Shown here: piece after piece, positions 1 to 10,105 of the stretch
Numbering within the stretch: position 1 is the first letter of the stretch
Layout of the letters: each line of letters opens with the position of its first letter
Assembly (NCBI GenBank): GCA_009768925.2
Contig: VHIT02000017.1
Location: forward strand, 124,001 to 188,000
Source: Cryptosporidium bovis
Taxonomy: Eukaryota; Apicomplexa; Conoidasida; Eucoccidiorida; Cryptosporidiidae
Reading direction: 5' to 3'
DNA: 64,000 nt
Made by a program: the position numbers and the translations under genes
The notes under the pieces: model-generated
What the model was told of the DNA's origin: nothing
Seen by the model: only the letters and a program-made list of their open reading frames with translations
Databases searched by the model: none

Positions 1-1065
1 TAAATATTTAAATATATTACTAAAAAACAAATCAATATTTTTTAATATGTAATCATTCGTTATTTCTGGTGAAATAAATAAATAACAACGTAATGTTGTA
101 ATTGAATCTGATGATATATCAAAGCAATTATTACCGGATAATTTTATCAATTTAGTTAATAATTCATCCTCATACAATATATTTTTAATTATTTCGTAGC
201 TTATTATTTTAACTGAATCAGGAATATGAAATGTTTTATTTATTTTTTTATCGACTATTTCAGAACTTTGTGTAAGATTTAATAATGTTGATATATCTCT
301 TAATACCTCACCTATTTTATATGTGATTGGAATAATTTGATAATAATTCATAAGTAACTCAAAAAATTCATGGTTGTTATTGTTTATCCACGATAAAATA
401 ATATATTTTTCATTATATTTATCATCTAATTTATCTTTAATTATGATCGAATATTGAACATTTCTAATCTCAACAACGATTAAAAGCGATATTATACCTG
501 CCCATAATGAATTCTCTTTCTTTGACATAAAACCAATCATGCATGCTATATTTAATATGAGTTTATTACATATTATATCGCATATATAATATATTCTCTC
601 ATTCATTTTTTTCATATCCTCTATTTTGTTCGTAAAATATTTTCTACTTTCATATTTATCGTCTTCAATTAAATTAGAAATCTCGAGATTAAATAATTCA
701 GTTAAATCTTTCTCTTGTAGGTTTATTATATTTGAGAGTATTTCTTTTATTGTACATAAATTATCTTTATTTAAACTATTTTTGCCCTCAGAAACTGCTG
801 TATTTAAAATATTGTTTTCTGAATTAAACTTATTTACTATTTTTCTCCTGGTCTCTTTATTTGATATATCTTTGAATTTTTCATCATTTTTGCCCACAAA
901 AACAGAATTGTTTACCGATTTTATTATTTCATTATTTATTTCATCACATTTTTCACCCAAAGTCAAACATAATTTCATATACTCTTTATCGTCATATAAT
1001 TTTAATTCATTGTATTTTAGAGATTCATTAGATTGCTTTCCTGATATCTGCAACCAATTGAACAT
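1..1065 (-). CDS. Mo25-like (CAB39 family) scaffold protein, 5' part of gene, cut by window edge
   Basis: An open frame starts at the ATG at 1065 and runs without a stop through base 1, giving the first 355 residues. The C-terminal visible part follows the helical-repeat pattern of Mo25/CAB39. A stretch around residues 240-290 matches the segment ending in IMLRECIRH, here read as GEVLRDIS. Residues 310-355 (CFDISSDSITTLRCYLF, then NIDLFFSNIFKYL) match the conserved FDIASDAFATFKDLLTRH and RFFSEYEKLL blocks. In other eukaryotes Mo25 binds STE20-family kinases and LKB1/STRAD and supports polarity and division; that role here is inference. The protein is divergent: residues 1-130 are Lys/Asn-rich and longer than in animal Mo25, and the rest of the gene lies outside the window. 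The upstream neighbour is on the same strand. Confidence 0.62.
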   Translation of the reverse strand, partial: MFNWLQISGKQSNESLKYNELKLYDDKEYMKLCLTLGEKCDEINNEIIKSVNNSVFVGKNDEKFKDISNKETRRKIVNKFNSENNILNTAVSEGKNSLNKDNLCTIKEILSNIINLQEKDLTELFNLEISNLIEDDKYESRKYFTNKIEDMKKMNERIYYICDIICNKLILNIACMIGFMSKKENSLWAGIISLLIVVEIRNVQYSIIIKDKLDDKYNEKYIILSWINNNNHEFFELLMNYYQIIPITYKIGEVLRDISTLLNLTQSSEIVDKKINKTFHIPDSVKIISYEIIKNILYEDELLTKLIKLSGNNCFDISSDSITTLRCYLFISPEITNDYILKNIDLFFSNIFKYL

Positions 1066-1728
1066 TTAAAATTCATTAAAACTACTATTTAAACTAGACA
1101 AATGACAGAAAAATAATATTTTAATGTAACTTATTCGTTTTGTTCACTTTAATTCCAATCAGATAATAAAACAAATATTTGTTTAGACTAATTCAATAAA
1201 TAATATATTAACACATCTGATTATTGTATGCACTATTAAGGTTTTAATTTGCATGTAATATACAAATGTTTCAATAAAAAGAATGCATGCGCGGTAAAGT
1301 GCTAAGTTTATCCACATAATTACCTCTGCAAGGGAAAGCAAGGACAAAACAATTAAGTAGTCGATAATGAAGCTAGAAAGAATGAATTATCAAAGATTAA
1401 ATAAACTAGGATAAGATACGCTCTATAGATTTATTATAACTATTTCGATATCAAATGGTATTAACGAAACAAACATGCATTTACTACATATTGTCCACAG
1501 TAATAAATGCTTTAAACCATAATTAGGCTGTTAGCTTCAGTGTAAACACTAACCGAATAACCATTTTTATTTCTAATAAAAACAAAGCGAACTATTTGCT
1601 GTAGTAATTTGTTTTGTTTTAATGGTAATTAGATTAAATATGACAAACAATTTTTCAAAAAAAAAAGCTATTGTTTCAACAAACTAGAATCTGAAACCAT
1701 TGAAAGTTTAAGTGCATAACACTATATT
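1066..1728. other. Intergenic region upstream of the Mo25-like gene
   Basis: AT-rich, with no open frame I can support. It holds an ATGCATGC-GCGG stretch near 1283-1294, which combines the TGCATGC core of apicomplexan AP2 sites with a short GC-rich patch. This is a plausible promoter element for the minus-strand Mo25-like gene. Confidence 0.4.
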
Positions 1729-3036
1729 TTAGCTCATCTTTCTTAGGAGCTTTATTTTATCATTAGTTAATGTCAACTCAATTTTTCTTATGTCAAGTTG
1801 GACAATGCTTATATATATCTCAATGATTTCCTTTAGATTTTTTCTTGCTTCTTCAATTCCAGTAGATGAACAAATACCAAAGTGTTCAAATTCACCAACT
1901 TTTTCGAGGAAGCTTGACAATTTCTCTTGCAACTTATATCTCTTCTCAAGAATTTTAAGTAACTTTTTGTAAGAAATACCGGAATATCCGCTCAGAGTAG
2001 ATTTTACTGGGTAGTCAAACACAATATTTGTTGTTGTTTTCTTTTTAGAACTAGATACAGTATTACTTGCCAATATATCATAATTTACGCAAGAACTTAG
2101 TATACATGAATCCAACTTGCATATCTGACTTCTAAGCTTTAAGTGTTGTTCCCTAGTAACAACCAAAATACGAGAAACTTGCTTTGTAGCTTCTACCAAG
2201 TCTAAGAGTTATGCCAACATTGTCTCCTTACAACCCTGAATAACTAACTTTACATCATTTTGAGATAAGTATTTTTTCCTTAATGATAGTTCGACACTAT
2301 CTGGTACTTGTACCTGTCCGAAGCTACCATCTTTATCGATGATATAAGTTAACTTCTGCGTTCCATAACCACTCGACAAAACAGGACTTTTACCTATGTC
2401 ACCTACTTCTGGTAATGGTTCTGGAACTGCGGGAGGTTCTTGAACTGAGGGAGCATGTTTATCACAACCAGAACTTACAGCTACCGGAGCATTGTTCATA
2501 CGAGAATCGCGTTTAATTGACGGCTATCCGCTTCCACCACTTAACACGCACAATGAATTGCAGGTATCTCCTCCCGAACATGAAGTAAATGTCGGTTGAT
2601 AAAGTGGCATCCCACGAGTTCCGGAGAAACCACCCCCTAAACGACTAAATAAATCTTCTAGACTCTTCGTTAAAGTCCGGCCATAAGAGCCTTTCTTTTT
2701 AGAGAAACAATGTTGGGGAGCGCAGGGACAATCCCGAACGTTGGAATCACGACTAGATCTACCTAAGCTACCTAATTCCGCACCTAGAACCTGACTATAG
2801 ATAATTGTGTCTGGAACATTAGTAGTAGTAGTAGAGTCAACAGAAGGCAACTCTCACTAGGAAACTTTATACCAAATTGCTCACCACCATATTCAGAAAC
2901 GGCTTTTGCAAGTTCTTTTGCAATCTCCTTTTGATTTTCAAGTAACTTCTTCATCGAGAAAGTCATTTTCAGCGGACAATATCAACCCAAGTGTAGACAA
3001 GACTACCAAAAGGAGTAACACAAAGTAAGACCTCAT
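1729..3036 (-). pseudogene. Broken gene for a secreted protein, GC-elevated
   Basis: One minus-strand frame (ATG at 3036, final TAA at 1729) carries most of the coding signal but is interrupted. It begins with a clear signal peptide (MRSYFVLLLLVVLSTLGLIL, cleavage near SAEN) and then meets a TGA. A Lys/Glu-rich helix-like segment (KKLLENQKEIAKELAKAV) sits in a neighbouring frame at about 2960-2860. The first frame resumes with a Thr and Cys segment (CPCAPQHC; CSGGDTCNSLC), meets a TAG at about 2526 and a TAA at about 2211, and ends in a helical segment rich in Lys and Glu. That makes at least two frame changes and two in-frame stops. The middle part (about 2400-2800) is near 50% GC by hand count of three 60-base blocks, far above its surroundings. 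I do not recognise the family. Sequencing error could explain part of the damage, but four lesions make a decayed gene more likely. The product was probably secreted. Confidence 0.6.
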
Positions 3037-3326
3037 CCTAAATTAATAGCTACTAAAGAGACTAATAAGTAATATATACTCTTCAGAATAAAACCAACGA
3101 GATAGCTGGAATGGACGGGACGAATTTCTTATAAACATAAACCGAGTCTATTCTATGTCTGGTGTCTCATACAAAAGTTAACAAAAAAAAATTGAGACAT
3201 ACAAATAAGTATGCGGGTAACCATTCATTTGTTGAAGATACTAATATGGTAGGAAGGGGATTTCAGCAGGTAAAAGTAATATTATCATCCTAATTATCGT
3301 CGTTGTGTATTCAATTATTGTGGCAA

Positions 3327-4035
3327 TCAACAACATCTTCTGGATCTAGCATCTCCCTCATCTTTATTAGCTGAAGAAGATAGCTGAGTTTTAGGAGCTT
3401 GGATCCCTGAAGACGTCATTGTGCTCGGATCTATAGTACCGTCTTCTATTTTACTTAATATTAATCTAGTTACCTTTACGAACACCTCTTCTACACCCTC
3501 TCCAGTTAATGCACTGGTTTCTAGGAATAATATGTCATTCTCCTGAGCGCATCTACTAGCTTCTAAGAAAGTAACTTGCCTTTTATCCTTTAAATCCAAC
3601 TTGTTACCAACTCCAATTATAGATATGTCTACTCTAGCTAGTGTTCTTGCATCTGCCAGCCAGTTTACCAGATGATTATATGATTCTCTGTTGGTAATGT
3701 CATACACTATCAGTGCACCTGCCGCTCCCCTGTAGTAGGAGCGTGTAACTGATCTGTATCTTTCCTGTCCTGCTGTATCCCATATCTGCAATTTTATCTT
3801 CTTTCCTCCAGTTGTTATTATTTTTGAACCAAACTCTACACCTATTGTATGTGATGACCCTTTTTTAACTATTTAAAAAAAATTATTAATTGGTTAATTA
3901 ACTAATGTTAAATGAAACAAACTTACATTTGTTCTCTATAAATTGATGAAGTAAACATGACTTTCCCGATCCTGCATCACCTATTACTATAAATTTAAAT
4001 AAATAGTCATATTGTTCCTTCTCTTGTCTTGACAT
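3327..4035 (-). CDS. RAB4: Rab4-type small GTPase, two exons
   Basis: Exon 1 is 4035-3927 and exon 2 is 3868-3327; the 58-nt intron 3926-3869 has a GTAAGT donor and TAG acceptor and splits a Phe codon. The product is 216 residues. All Rab nucleotide motifs are visible: GDAGSGKS (19-26), HTIGVEFG switch [14 protein letters not shown] and TSAL. The C-terminus ends RSRRCC, a double-geranylgeranylation site. Rab4 rather than Rab2 or Rab14 is indicated by [32 protein letters not shown], and the [11 protein letters not shown] tail. Rab4 directs fast endosomal recycling in model eukaryotes. The spliced product aligns without gaps to the family N-terminus ([17 protein letters not shown]), which supports the intron call. 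Confidence 0.95.
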
Positions 4036-4273
4036 TTCTTTATCTAATTGTAATTTATTTAAGATATGAATATATGATATGTATGTTTATGCATATATAT
4101 CATATAGTATTTGTTATGACCTCTAAAGTATACTTCATATAATTAAAGTCAGAAATTTATGCACAGGGACAAATAAATATTTATTATACCTATATCCCCT
4201 ATTTTTTCACGAGTTATTTACAAATGATTATTATTGTTGTATTTAATTAAAAACTCACTTTCGTATAAAAGAA

Positions 4274-4781
4274 ATGCGAAAATATCCTGGTCTCGTTTTA
4301 GAAAAAAAGTAAAAATGTGTTTTATGTTCTGTTTACTCCTTTCTTATTTACACCCTAGTATTATCTCCCACTATATATTAATCTATATATCTATATTTTT
4401 TCCACCACCGATATTTAATTATTAAAATTTAAATATTCCAACTTTTATTTGATAATTATATTTATATTTAATTATAGTTTGCTTCTTGTCATTAAATATC
4501 TATTATTATTATTTTTTACTAATTCATTATTCTTCAAATATGACTCACAATTATACTACTGGCGCGCCTTGGCGGCAAAAGATCGTAGAAATGATTTTGT
4601 AAAAGCACCATCTGAGGTTTATGAATTCAATAAAGGGTTTCTAAATATAAATATTAATAGTTTAGAGGGTGTAAACTTCATATCGGCAGTGGGACCTAAC
4701 GATTTATTATGGTTCATCACCGACCATATGCGCTATCTCAAACAAAATACCTTTTTTTCTAAATCATCAACTATAAATTAG
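4274..4781 (+). CDS. Candidate small two-exon gene, predicted membrane protein
   Basis: The open frame up to the stop at 4781 has elevated GC from 4560 on and looks coding (KDRRNDFVKAPSEVYEFNKG; GPNDLLWFITDHMRY). It has no usable ATG and no AG acceptor between 4478 and 4560, so an upstream exon is needed. A fitting one is 4274-4308 (MRKYPGLVLEK), with donor GTAAAA at 4309 and acceptor TATAG ending at 4477. The phases match and give 112 residues with one hydrophobic segment at about residues 13-31. An alternative acceptor at 4358 would give a 50-nt intron and a 33-residue product ending at 4425. I do not recognise the protein. It would be divergently transcribed from Rab4, 238 bases away. Confidence 0.33.
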
Positions 4782-5840
4782 TGTAAATACTCATTAATTT
4801 GCAGTGGCATAACGTAAATACATGACTATCAAAACACAATCTCTAAATCTTGCTCATGATATATTAATCAAGATCGTTAAACAAGCTTCATTATTTTCAT
4901 TGGAATTATTCTAGTATCTGCTACTGGTTTAAAAGTACATGTGGATGCATGCATACACGCACACTCAGTACAAAAATTGTTATAAATAGTATTATAGTCA
5001 GTTACAAAACTTTCTCTCAATATTTAGAGTTGTAATTGAAATTGTGAAGCAATTGTGAACAAATAAATCGTGAAAAAAGTGTCTAAAATAATGTAAAAAA
5101 TAGGTTGGTATCTCAAACGGATTAAATAACACTCTCCCACAATAGATACTTTAATCTTTTTTTGAAAATAAAGTATAACAAAATATTTTGTCGAAGAAAC
5201 TGCAGTAATAAGTACATACAGATTAACAGTTGATATTAAGTTCAGGGGGGAAATGATTAGGATATTGAGGGTAAAAAAACATGTAAATATCTTGTTTTTA
5301 ATCCAGATCCAACATGGAATAGCAATTAATAGAAAGCGCTATTTAATTATGTAAATTATAATTATATTTAAAGTGACATAGATATGATACCAATTAAATA
5401 GCGGTAAATAAAAGTATCATGCAAAAAAACTTTAGTGTTGAAGGGAAAAAAGTGGATGTGGAAGGATATTTATTAGATTTAATGTTACTTTTTCTCTTCT
5501 ATTATAATTATTATTTAACCACTGTATACTGTCCTTTTTTATCTTACATTAATATTTAAAAGTTTAAAATAGATCCAAAGTATTTAATATAACATTACAG
5601 CTATATATGAGAGTGTAGTTGCATGTAAACGGGGTTGAATAATAAAAACAAGACAAAATAAGGCTATTTAATGATGTGAAATAACACCTTAAGCGTGTTT
5701 TGAATACTAAAGGTATAAGAGTCAATGTCTCTAGTTATTTCGCGAATGGACATTATATAGGATAGAATATCACTTTATTAGTATACAAAACAGGTAAATA
5801 CAGGTAAATCGAAGTATAAAGAATATAACATTATAAAAAC
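4782..5840. other. Long upstream region of the Asn-rich gene
   Basis: About 1 kb without a supportable gene. It contains a GATGCATGCATAC stretch near 4943, which has an AP2-like TGCATGC core. A directly repeated 10-mer, CAGGTAAATA/C, lies at 5791-5810, and each copy contains a CAG-GTAAAT splice-donor-like string. The rest is AT-rich with homopolymer runs. Confidence 0.4.
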
Positions 5841-7559
5841 ATGAAGTTTCAAATGAATAACTGTGAAAATATAATGAATAATCAGGTCGATAAAAAGGTA
5901 AAGATAGTTAAACATTCTAGTAACTTAAAAGGGGTACTTCCAACATTAGAAACGGCAGATTCGCTGGATAGAACTGTTAATATACCATACTTGCCTCAAC
6001 AAGAACAGGGTGCCAGTGGTAATATCACACCTAAAAGATCACTAAAAAATAATGACATATCAAATTGCTGTGAAGCACATCCTTCAGTAATAAATAGTAT
6101 AGATAGAACCACTGCGCCATCATCTGAATTGAATAGTCATTTCAGATACGACATATCAACTTCAGTTTCTAACCTAAGCCCAAACACAAATGGTTACCAA
6201 ACTCCTTCGAACAGACTGAATAAAAGAAGAAATACATCATGCATTTATAATGAAACTCAAATTAATAAATTTGAGAGTAATAATTTGGGTCAAGTAAAGA
6301 ATTACTATCTTAGCAACAATAATTTTAATTCTATTACTGGGGTTGGCTTTAGAAACGGTAATAGTAATGTTGGAAACATTAATACGAGTCATATTGCAAA
6401 TTCTGATTTAAGTGCAAACCCTAATTTGAATTTCAATGTCAATTCCAATACAAACAACCCACAAATAAATGCTCCAATATTATTGTCCGCAGTCTTGCAG
6501 GTTATCGCATCGTTACAAAGATTGAAAAATAATGCTTCACAAAACAATGGCAATTCTAATGCAAGAATTGATCATCCAGGTTATAATGATATATCATCAG
6601 TAAATAATACAACAAATGTCAGCACTACTTCCCAAATACTAGGGACAAAGCTACCAGGTGTACATCCAACGATAGCAGCATTAGCTCTTGCTTATTCGCT
6701 ATATGTAGCTGCTTCAAATCCGGTTCAAAGCAAGGATGCAAATAACGGTTCTATTATTAACAACTTAAATATAAATTCTGAGGAATTACTTCAAAATTTG
6801 AATCAATTAATATATGAGCGTATTCATACTTTAAATTTAAATGCTAAATTGAATAACAGTTCAGGTAAAAGTAATGATACTAGAGGTAAATCTAAACCAA
6901 ATGAGGCAAACAATAACCAGTTATATCATAACAATTATAATGTGAAAAATGAGATTAATAACAACAACGCATATAATTTAAATCTCCCACCAATGGATTT
7001 TATATTAACTGAAAAAACAACTGAAACGAGGACAGAAAACGATGCTGGTTTGGACAATGAAGTTCGTATTAATAATTACACTGGAGTTGATTTATTTGAA
7101 TATTCAAGTTATAGTGAAGATGATTGCGAGAACTCTATCAAAGGCTACTTTGATAATCTACATAGTCATAAAATGGAGTCAGATCCAATAAAGTTAGAGA
7201 CTAGTAATAATTGCATTTGGAATGACTTGTCATATAATTCTTTTCTAGAATCAGTTGATTTTGACACGGCTTATTCCAGAAAACACGCATTTATAAGAAA
7301 CGAACTTTTGTTTAAACACAAACCAATTATCGAAATTGAGAGTGAAAATTGCTATTCTAGCAACAAAAGTACTTCAAACAACTTGAACAATATTGGTGAT
7401 CAAACATTAAATAACAGGTTATACTCAATTTGTGACGATTTCTTGGTAAAAAATTCTGAAGAGAAAAACCCTATCAATTCTATTAACTCTCTATTACAAA
7501 TAGTTAGTGGTTTCAATAATGCAAATAATAAAAATGGTAATACAAATAATAATTCATAA
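5841..7559 (+). CDS. Asn-rich low-complexity protein of unknown function
   Basis: A single uninterrupted frame of 572 residues starts with ATG at 5841. The composition is dominated by Asn and Ser, with many NNN runs and no signal peptide or confident membrane span. A less biased segment lies at about residues 210-300; it reads as short hydrophobic helices (LLSAVLQVIASLQRLKN; HPTIAALALAYSLYVAAS) and may be the folded part. I see no zinc finger, AP2 or kinase motif. Asn-rich, mostly disordered proteins with one small helical core are common among apicomplexan regulators, but nothing here fixes a role. The roughly 1-kb upstream region is long for this genome. The gene is convergent with NAF1, with 54 bases between their stops. 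Confidence 0.75.
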   Translation: MKFQMNNCENIMNNQVDKKVKIVKHSSNLKGVLPTLETADSLDRTVNIPYLPQQEQGASGNITPKRSLKNNDISNCCEAHPSVINSIDRTTAPSSELNSHFRYDISTSVSNLSPNTNGYQTPSNRLNKRRNTSCIYNETQINKFESNNLGQVKNYYLSNNNFNSITGVGFRNGNSNVGNINTSHIANSDLSANPNLNFNVNSNTNNPQINAPILLSAVLQVIASLQRLKNNASQNNGNSNARIDHPGYNDISSVNNTTNVSTTSQILGTKLPGVHPTIAALALAYSLYVAASNPVQSKDANNGSIINNLNINSEELLQNLNQLIYERIHTLNLNAKLNNSSGKSNDTRGKSKPNEANNNQLYHNNYNVKNEINNNNAYNLNLPPMDFILTEKTTETRTENDAGLDNEVRINNYTGVDLFEYSSYSEDDCENSIKGYFDNLHSHKMESDPIKLETSNNCIWNDLSYNSFLESVDFDTAYSRKHAFIRNELLFKHKPIIEIESENCYSSNKSTSNNLNNIGDQTLNNRLYSICDDFLVKNSEEKNPINSINSLLQIVSGFNNANNKNGNTNNNS

Positions 7560-7613
7560 ACATTTGTTGAAAATTGTACTTGCATTGCTGTAATTGTCTG
7601 TTTTATTTTCTAT

Positions 7614-9320
7614 TTAATATCTATGAATACCATCTGAAGTGTTAATGTGGTGCATGTTGAAGTTCATAATTGAAGTATCATTGGAAGAACGGCTATCTTG
7701 GCCAGATTTTGAATATATTGGTTGCGTTGTACTATTACTATACACACCTTCAATATGATTTTGGAAGATACCACCATTTTGAGACGTTTGTTTAATTTGT
7801 CCATTATTGTAATACCGTCCCATTTGGTTTGTTTGATAAATAAACATGTTTGGATAAGTACCATTATTTTGACGATTAATATAATTATGGTTATTGTAAT
7901 TATTAAGCTCATGATTGCTTTGATATCTGTTATATTTATGAATATTTAATGCATTATTTACATTGTTATGAAAAATCTTTCTGATATTTTTATCGTTTAT
8001 TTCCTTTATTTTATTTACACCTTTTTGCTTCATGCACTTAATATTACCAGCATTTTTATGTTTAGTAGTTGTGTTATTTGTGTTTCTAATTCTATCTATT
8101 GTATCTTCAATGCATGATTCCTGTACTAAGCCTAGGTTGTCGTATCTTTCAGTGAACTTTTTGCCTGAAAGTTCGGTCTTTCCATATCCTATATCATCAC
8201 CACTTTCGTCCTCGTGGCAATTGTCTTCCCCATCTTCCAACTCACTTCCAGAATTATTGTCGTTAGTGACTTTGCTCTTTTTACTTGTTTCATTCACAAA
8301 TTCCTTGTTTAAAAATAAAGAATGAACGCTTTTTTTATTTAGAGGAATATTGATTCTGTTTTTAACGCTTGTTTCTGATAAACGACTTTGTTTAACTTTA
8401 CCTCCCTTACCCAATATTGTTGAATGCTTACGATCACAATATATTTTTGTTCCAATATCAAGAATGCTTGCATCAATCTTATCTTGTTTATTTAACACAT
8501 AAAACGGGCTGTTTATAGGCCCAAATGTATCTATTATTGTTCCTATAATCGTCTTATCTTCTAAACATAATACTGAACCTAAATCTAATATTATTCCAGA
8601 TGGATCGCTTTTTATTATATATATATCATTCGTACCATTTACTTGCTTATCATTTATTCTTGAATATATGTCTCCTACATATTCACATGGCAAATAATGT
8701 TCCACTTTTTCTGGCATATCCACAACCTCTATATTAGGCAACCAACTTCGTATTCCATCAATATCCACCTTGTTCTTCTCATTTAACTTTTCTTTCACTT
8801 CTTTTCTCACTTTCATATTATCATCACTTAAATCATCAAAATCATCTATATCATCTAAATTCTCAAATTCCTCATTTTTAGATTTTTTACTACCATTGTC
8901 TTCTAACACGATGCCAAATTTACTCAAGTATTCATTTGATAACTTGCCACTTCCGTCTGTGCTCATGTCGTTGTTATCTTGATTAATATTGAATTCATTA
9001 TGCTCAATACAACCAGATTCATTATTATTTAAAAAATCATTTGAGTACTTGCCTTTATATCTGTATCTCATTTCATTTTTAATTAGCTCTACTATATCAT
9101 CATCAAATTCATTATTCTCAGAATCGGACGATGATTCGCTCAGTTCCTCTTCATTATCAGTTAATATATTAGAAAAACATTTTGTTTTATTATTGTTCTT
9201 TTGTGCCTCTGATAATATTGATTCATATTTAATATTCTCCAGCTCGGCAAATTTTGAGGCTAATAAAAGATCGTCCACTTCAGTCTCACCATCTATTACT
9301 ATCTCATCGTCTTTTTCCAT
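7614..9320 (-). CDS. NAF1: NAF1-like H/ACA snoRNP assembly factor
   Basis: The product is 568 residues from ATG at 9320. An acidic, Ser-rich N-terminal half (residues 1-180) leads into a Gar1/Naf1-type beta-barrel at about 200-310. Within it are PCEYVGDIYSRI, SGIILDLGSVLCLEDKTIIG, and the hallmark IIGTIIDTFGPINSPFYVLN followed by GTKIYCD. This matches the family pattern of G-x-V-x-D-x-F-G-P-V-x-x-P-F-Y. The long acidic N-terminus and low-complexity C-terminus distinguish NAF1 from the shorter Gar1. NAF1 holds dyskerin during early H/ACA RNP assembly in the nucleus and is later replaced by Gar1. The C-terminal 170 residues are Asn/Tyr/Gln-rich. A palindromic TTTGGCGCCAAA lies 148 bases upstream of the start. 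Confidence 0.85.
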   Translation of the reverse strand: MEKDDEIVIDGETEVDDLLLASKFAELENIKYESILSEAQKNNNKTKCFSNILTDNEEELSESSSDSENNEFDDDIVELIKNEMRYRYKGKYSNDFLNNNESGCIEHNEFNINQDNNDMSTDGSGKLSNEYLSKFGIVLEDNGSKKSKNEEFENLDDIDDFDDLSDDNMKVRKEVKEKLNEKNKVDIDGIRSWLPNIEVVDMPEKVEHYLPCEYVGDIYSRINDKQVNGTNDIYIIKSDPSGIILDLGSVLCLEDKTIIGTIIDTFGPINSPFYVLNKQDKIDASILDIGTKIYCDRKHSTILGKGGKVKQSRLSETSVKNRINIPLNKKSVHSLFLNKEFVNETSKKSKVTNDNNSGSELEDGEDNCHEDESGDDIGYGKTELSGKKFTERYDNLGLVQESCIEDTIDRIRNTNNTTTKHKNAGNIKCMKQKGVNKIKEINDKNIRKIFHNNVNNALNIHKYNRYQSNHELNNYNNHNYINRQNNGTYPNMFIYQTNQMGRYYNNGQIKQTSQNGGIFQNHIEGVYSNSTTQPIYSKSGQDSRSSNDTSIMNFNMHHINTSDGIHRY

Positions 9321-10105
9321 TTTTTGTTGGCTTATTAGCTATAGATAGTGCTTTACTCGAGTATAATTTTTAAATATGCTATGCTACACTTTTTTCTTCC
9401 TACCTATACTCACCTTTCTTATATACATCAACTAACAAATACAAACCTGAATGTCAAAATGACATGTTTTGGCGCCAAATATCTCGTACAGTTAATACCT
9501 TTGTTGCAGCTTAGGGTATATTTACAATTATGCATAATTAATCAATTTTGTGCACATTTATTCACTTGTTCACATATTTTCTGATTATATTCCGTTTGTT
9601 TTGTAAGCCACAGCTTTTTTAAGCACTTCAATATTGTTTTGCCATTTAAATACAATCTCACGGCAATATATGGTGTCTATCACAGCCTCTTTAGTTGAAC
9701 ACTAAGTTTTTGACAAATAAATATACACGAAAAAGGTATGTATTTCCACATAGAGTGATTAGTGCTATATTCTAACTATATTATCACAATTCTAGCTTGT
9801 TCCTAATTATGTCGGACGAACAAATATTTCGAGTAGAATCCCATATCGGCCTTTATGTTTTCTATAACAAACTAAATTAGCATCATTAAACTCCTACTGC
9901 CTAGGTTACGGCACTGCATCAGTGTCTAATCTAGTTGAGCATAATAGTTGGAATCCAAATGACTTTCTTGCAAACACTATATTTAAAACAACTCAAAAAA
10001 GTGGGACAGTAGGCTTTTCAATTTAAATTAATTAAAGCTAGTTCAAAATTTCGTATTCTGGGAATATAAAATTAAAGTAAATAACAATTTGAATCCCTAA
10101 ACAAT
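9321..10105. other. Intergenic region between NAF1 and RPS2
   Basis: No gene that I can support. Besides the palindromic site at 9468 it has a GC-raised patch at about 9890-9960 with a short hairpin, GGCACTG-CAT-CAGTGTC (9910-9926). A 23-codon frame at 9809 (MSDEQIFRVESHIG) is too short to accept. Confidence 0.4.
9468..9479. promoter_or_regulatory. Palindromic E2F-like site TTTGGCGCCAAA upstream of NAF1
   Basis: A perfect 12-base palindrome, 148 bases upstream of the NAF1 start on an AT-rich background. E2F-type motifs are known promoter elements of Cryptosporidium; its use here is inference. Confidence 0.45.

Noticed and set aside
626-1069. Plus-strand open frame of 147 codons
   Set aside because: It begins with TTG and is antisense to the Mo25-like frame, whose sequence matches a known family.
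9809-9880. Short frame MSDEQIFRVESHIG and following codons
   Set aside because: Only 23 codons, and trial splices give no sensible extension.
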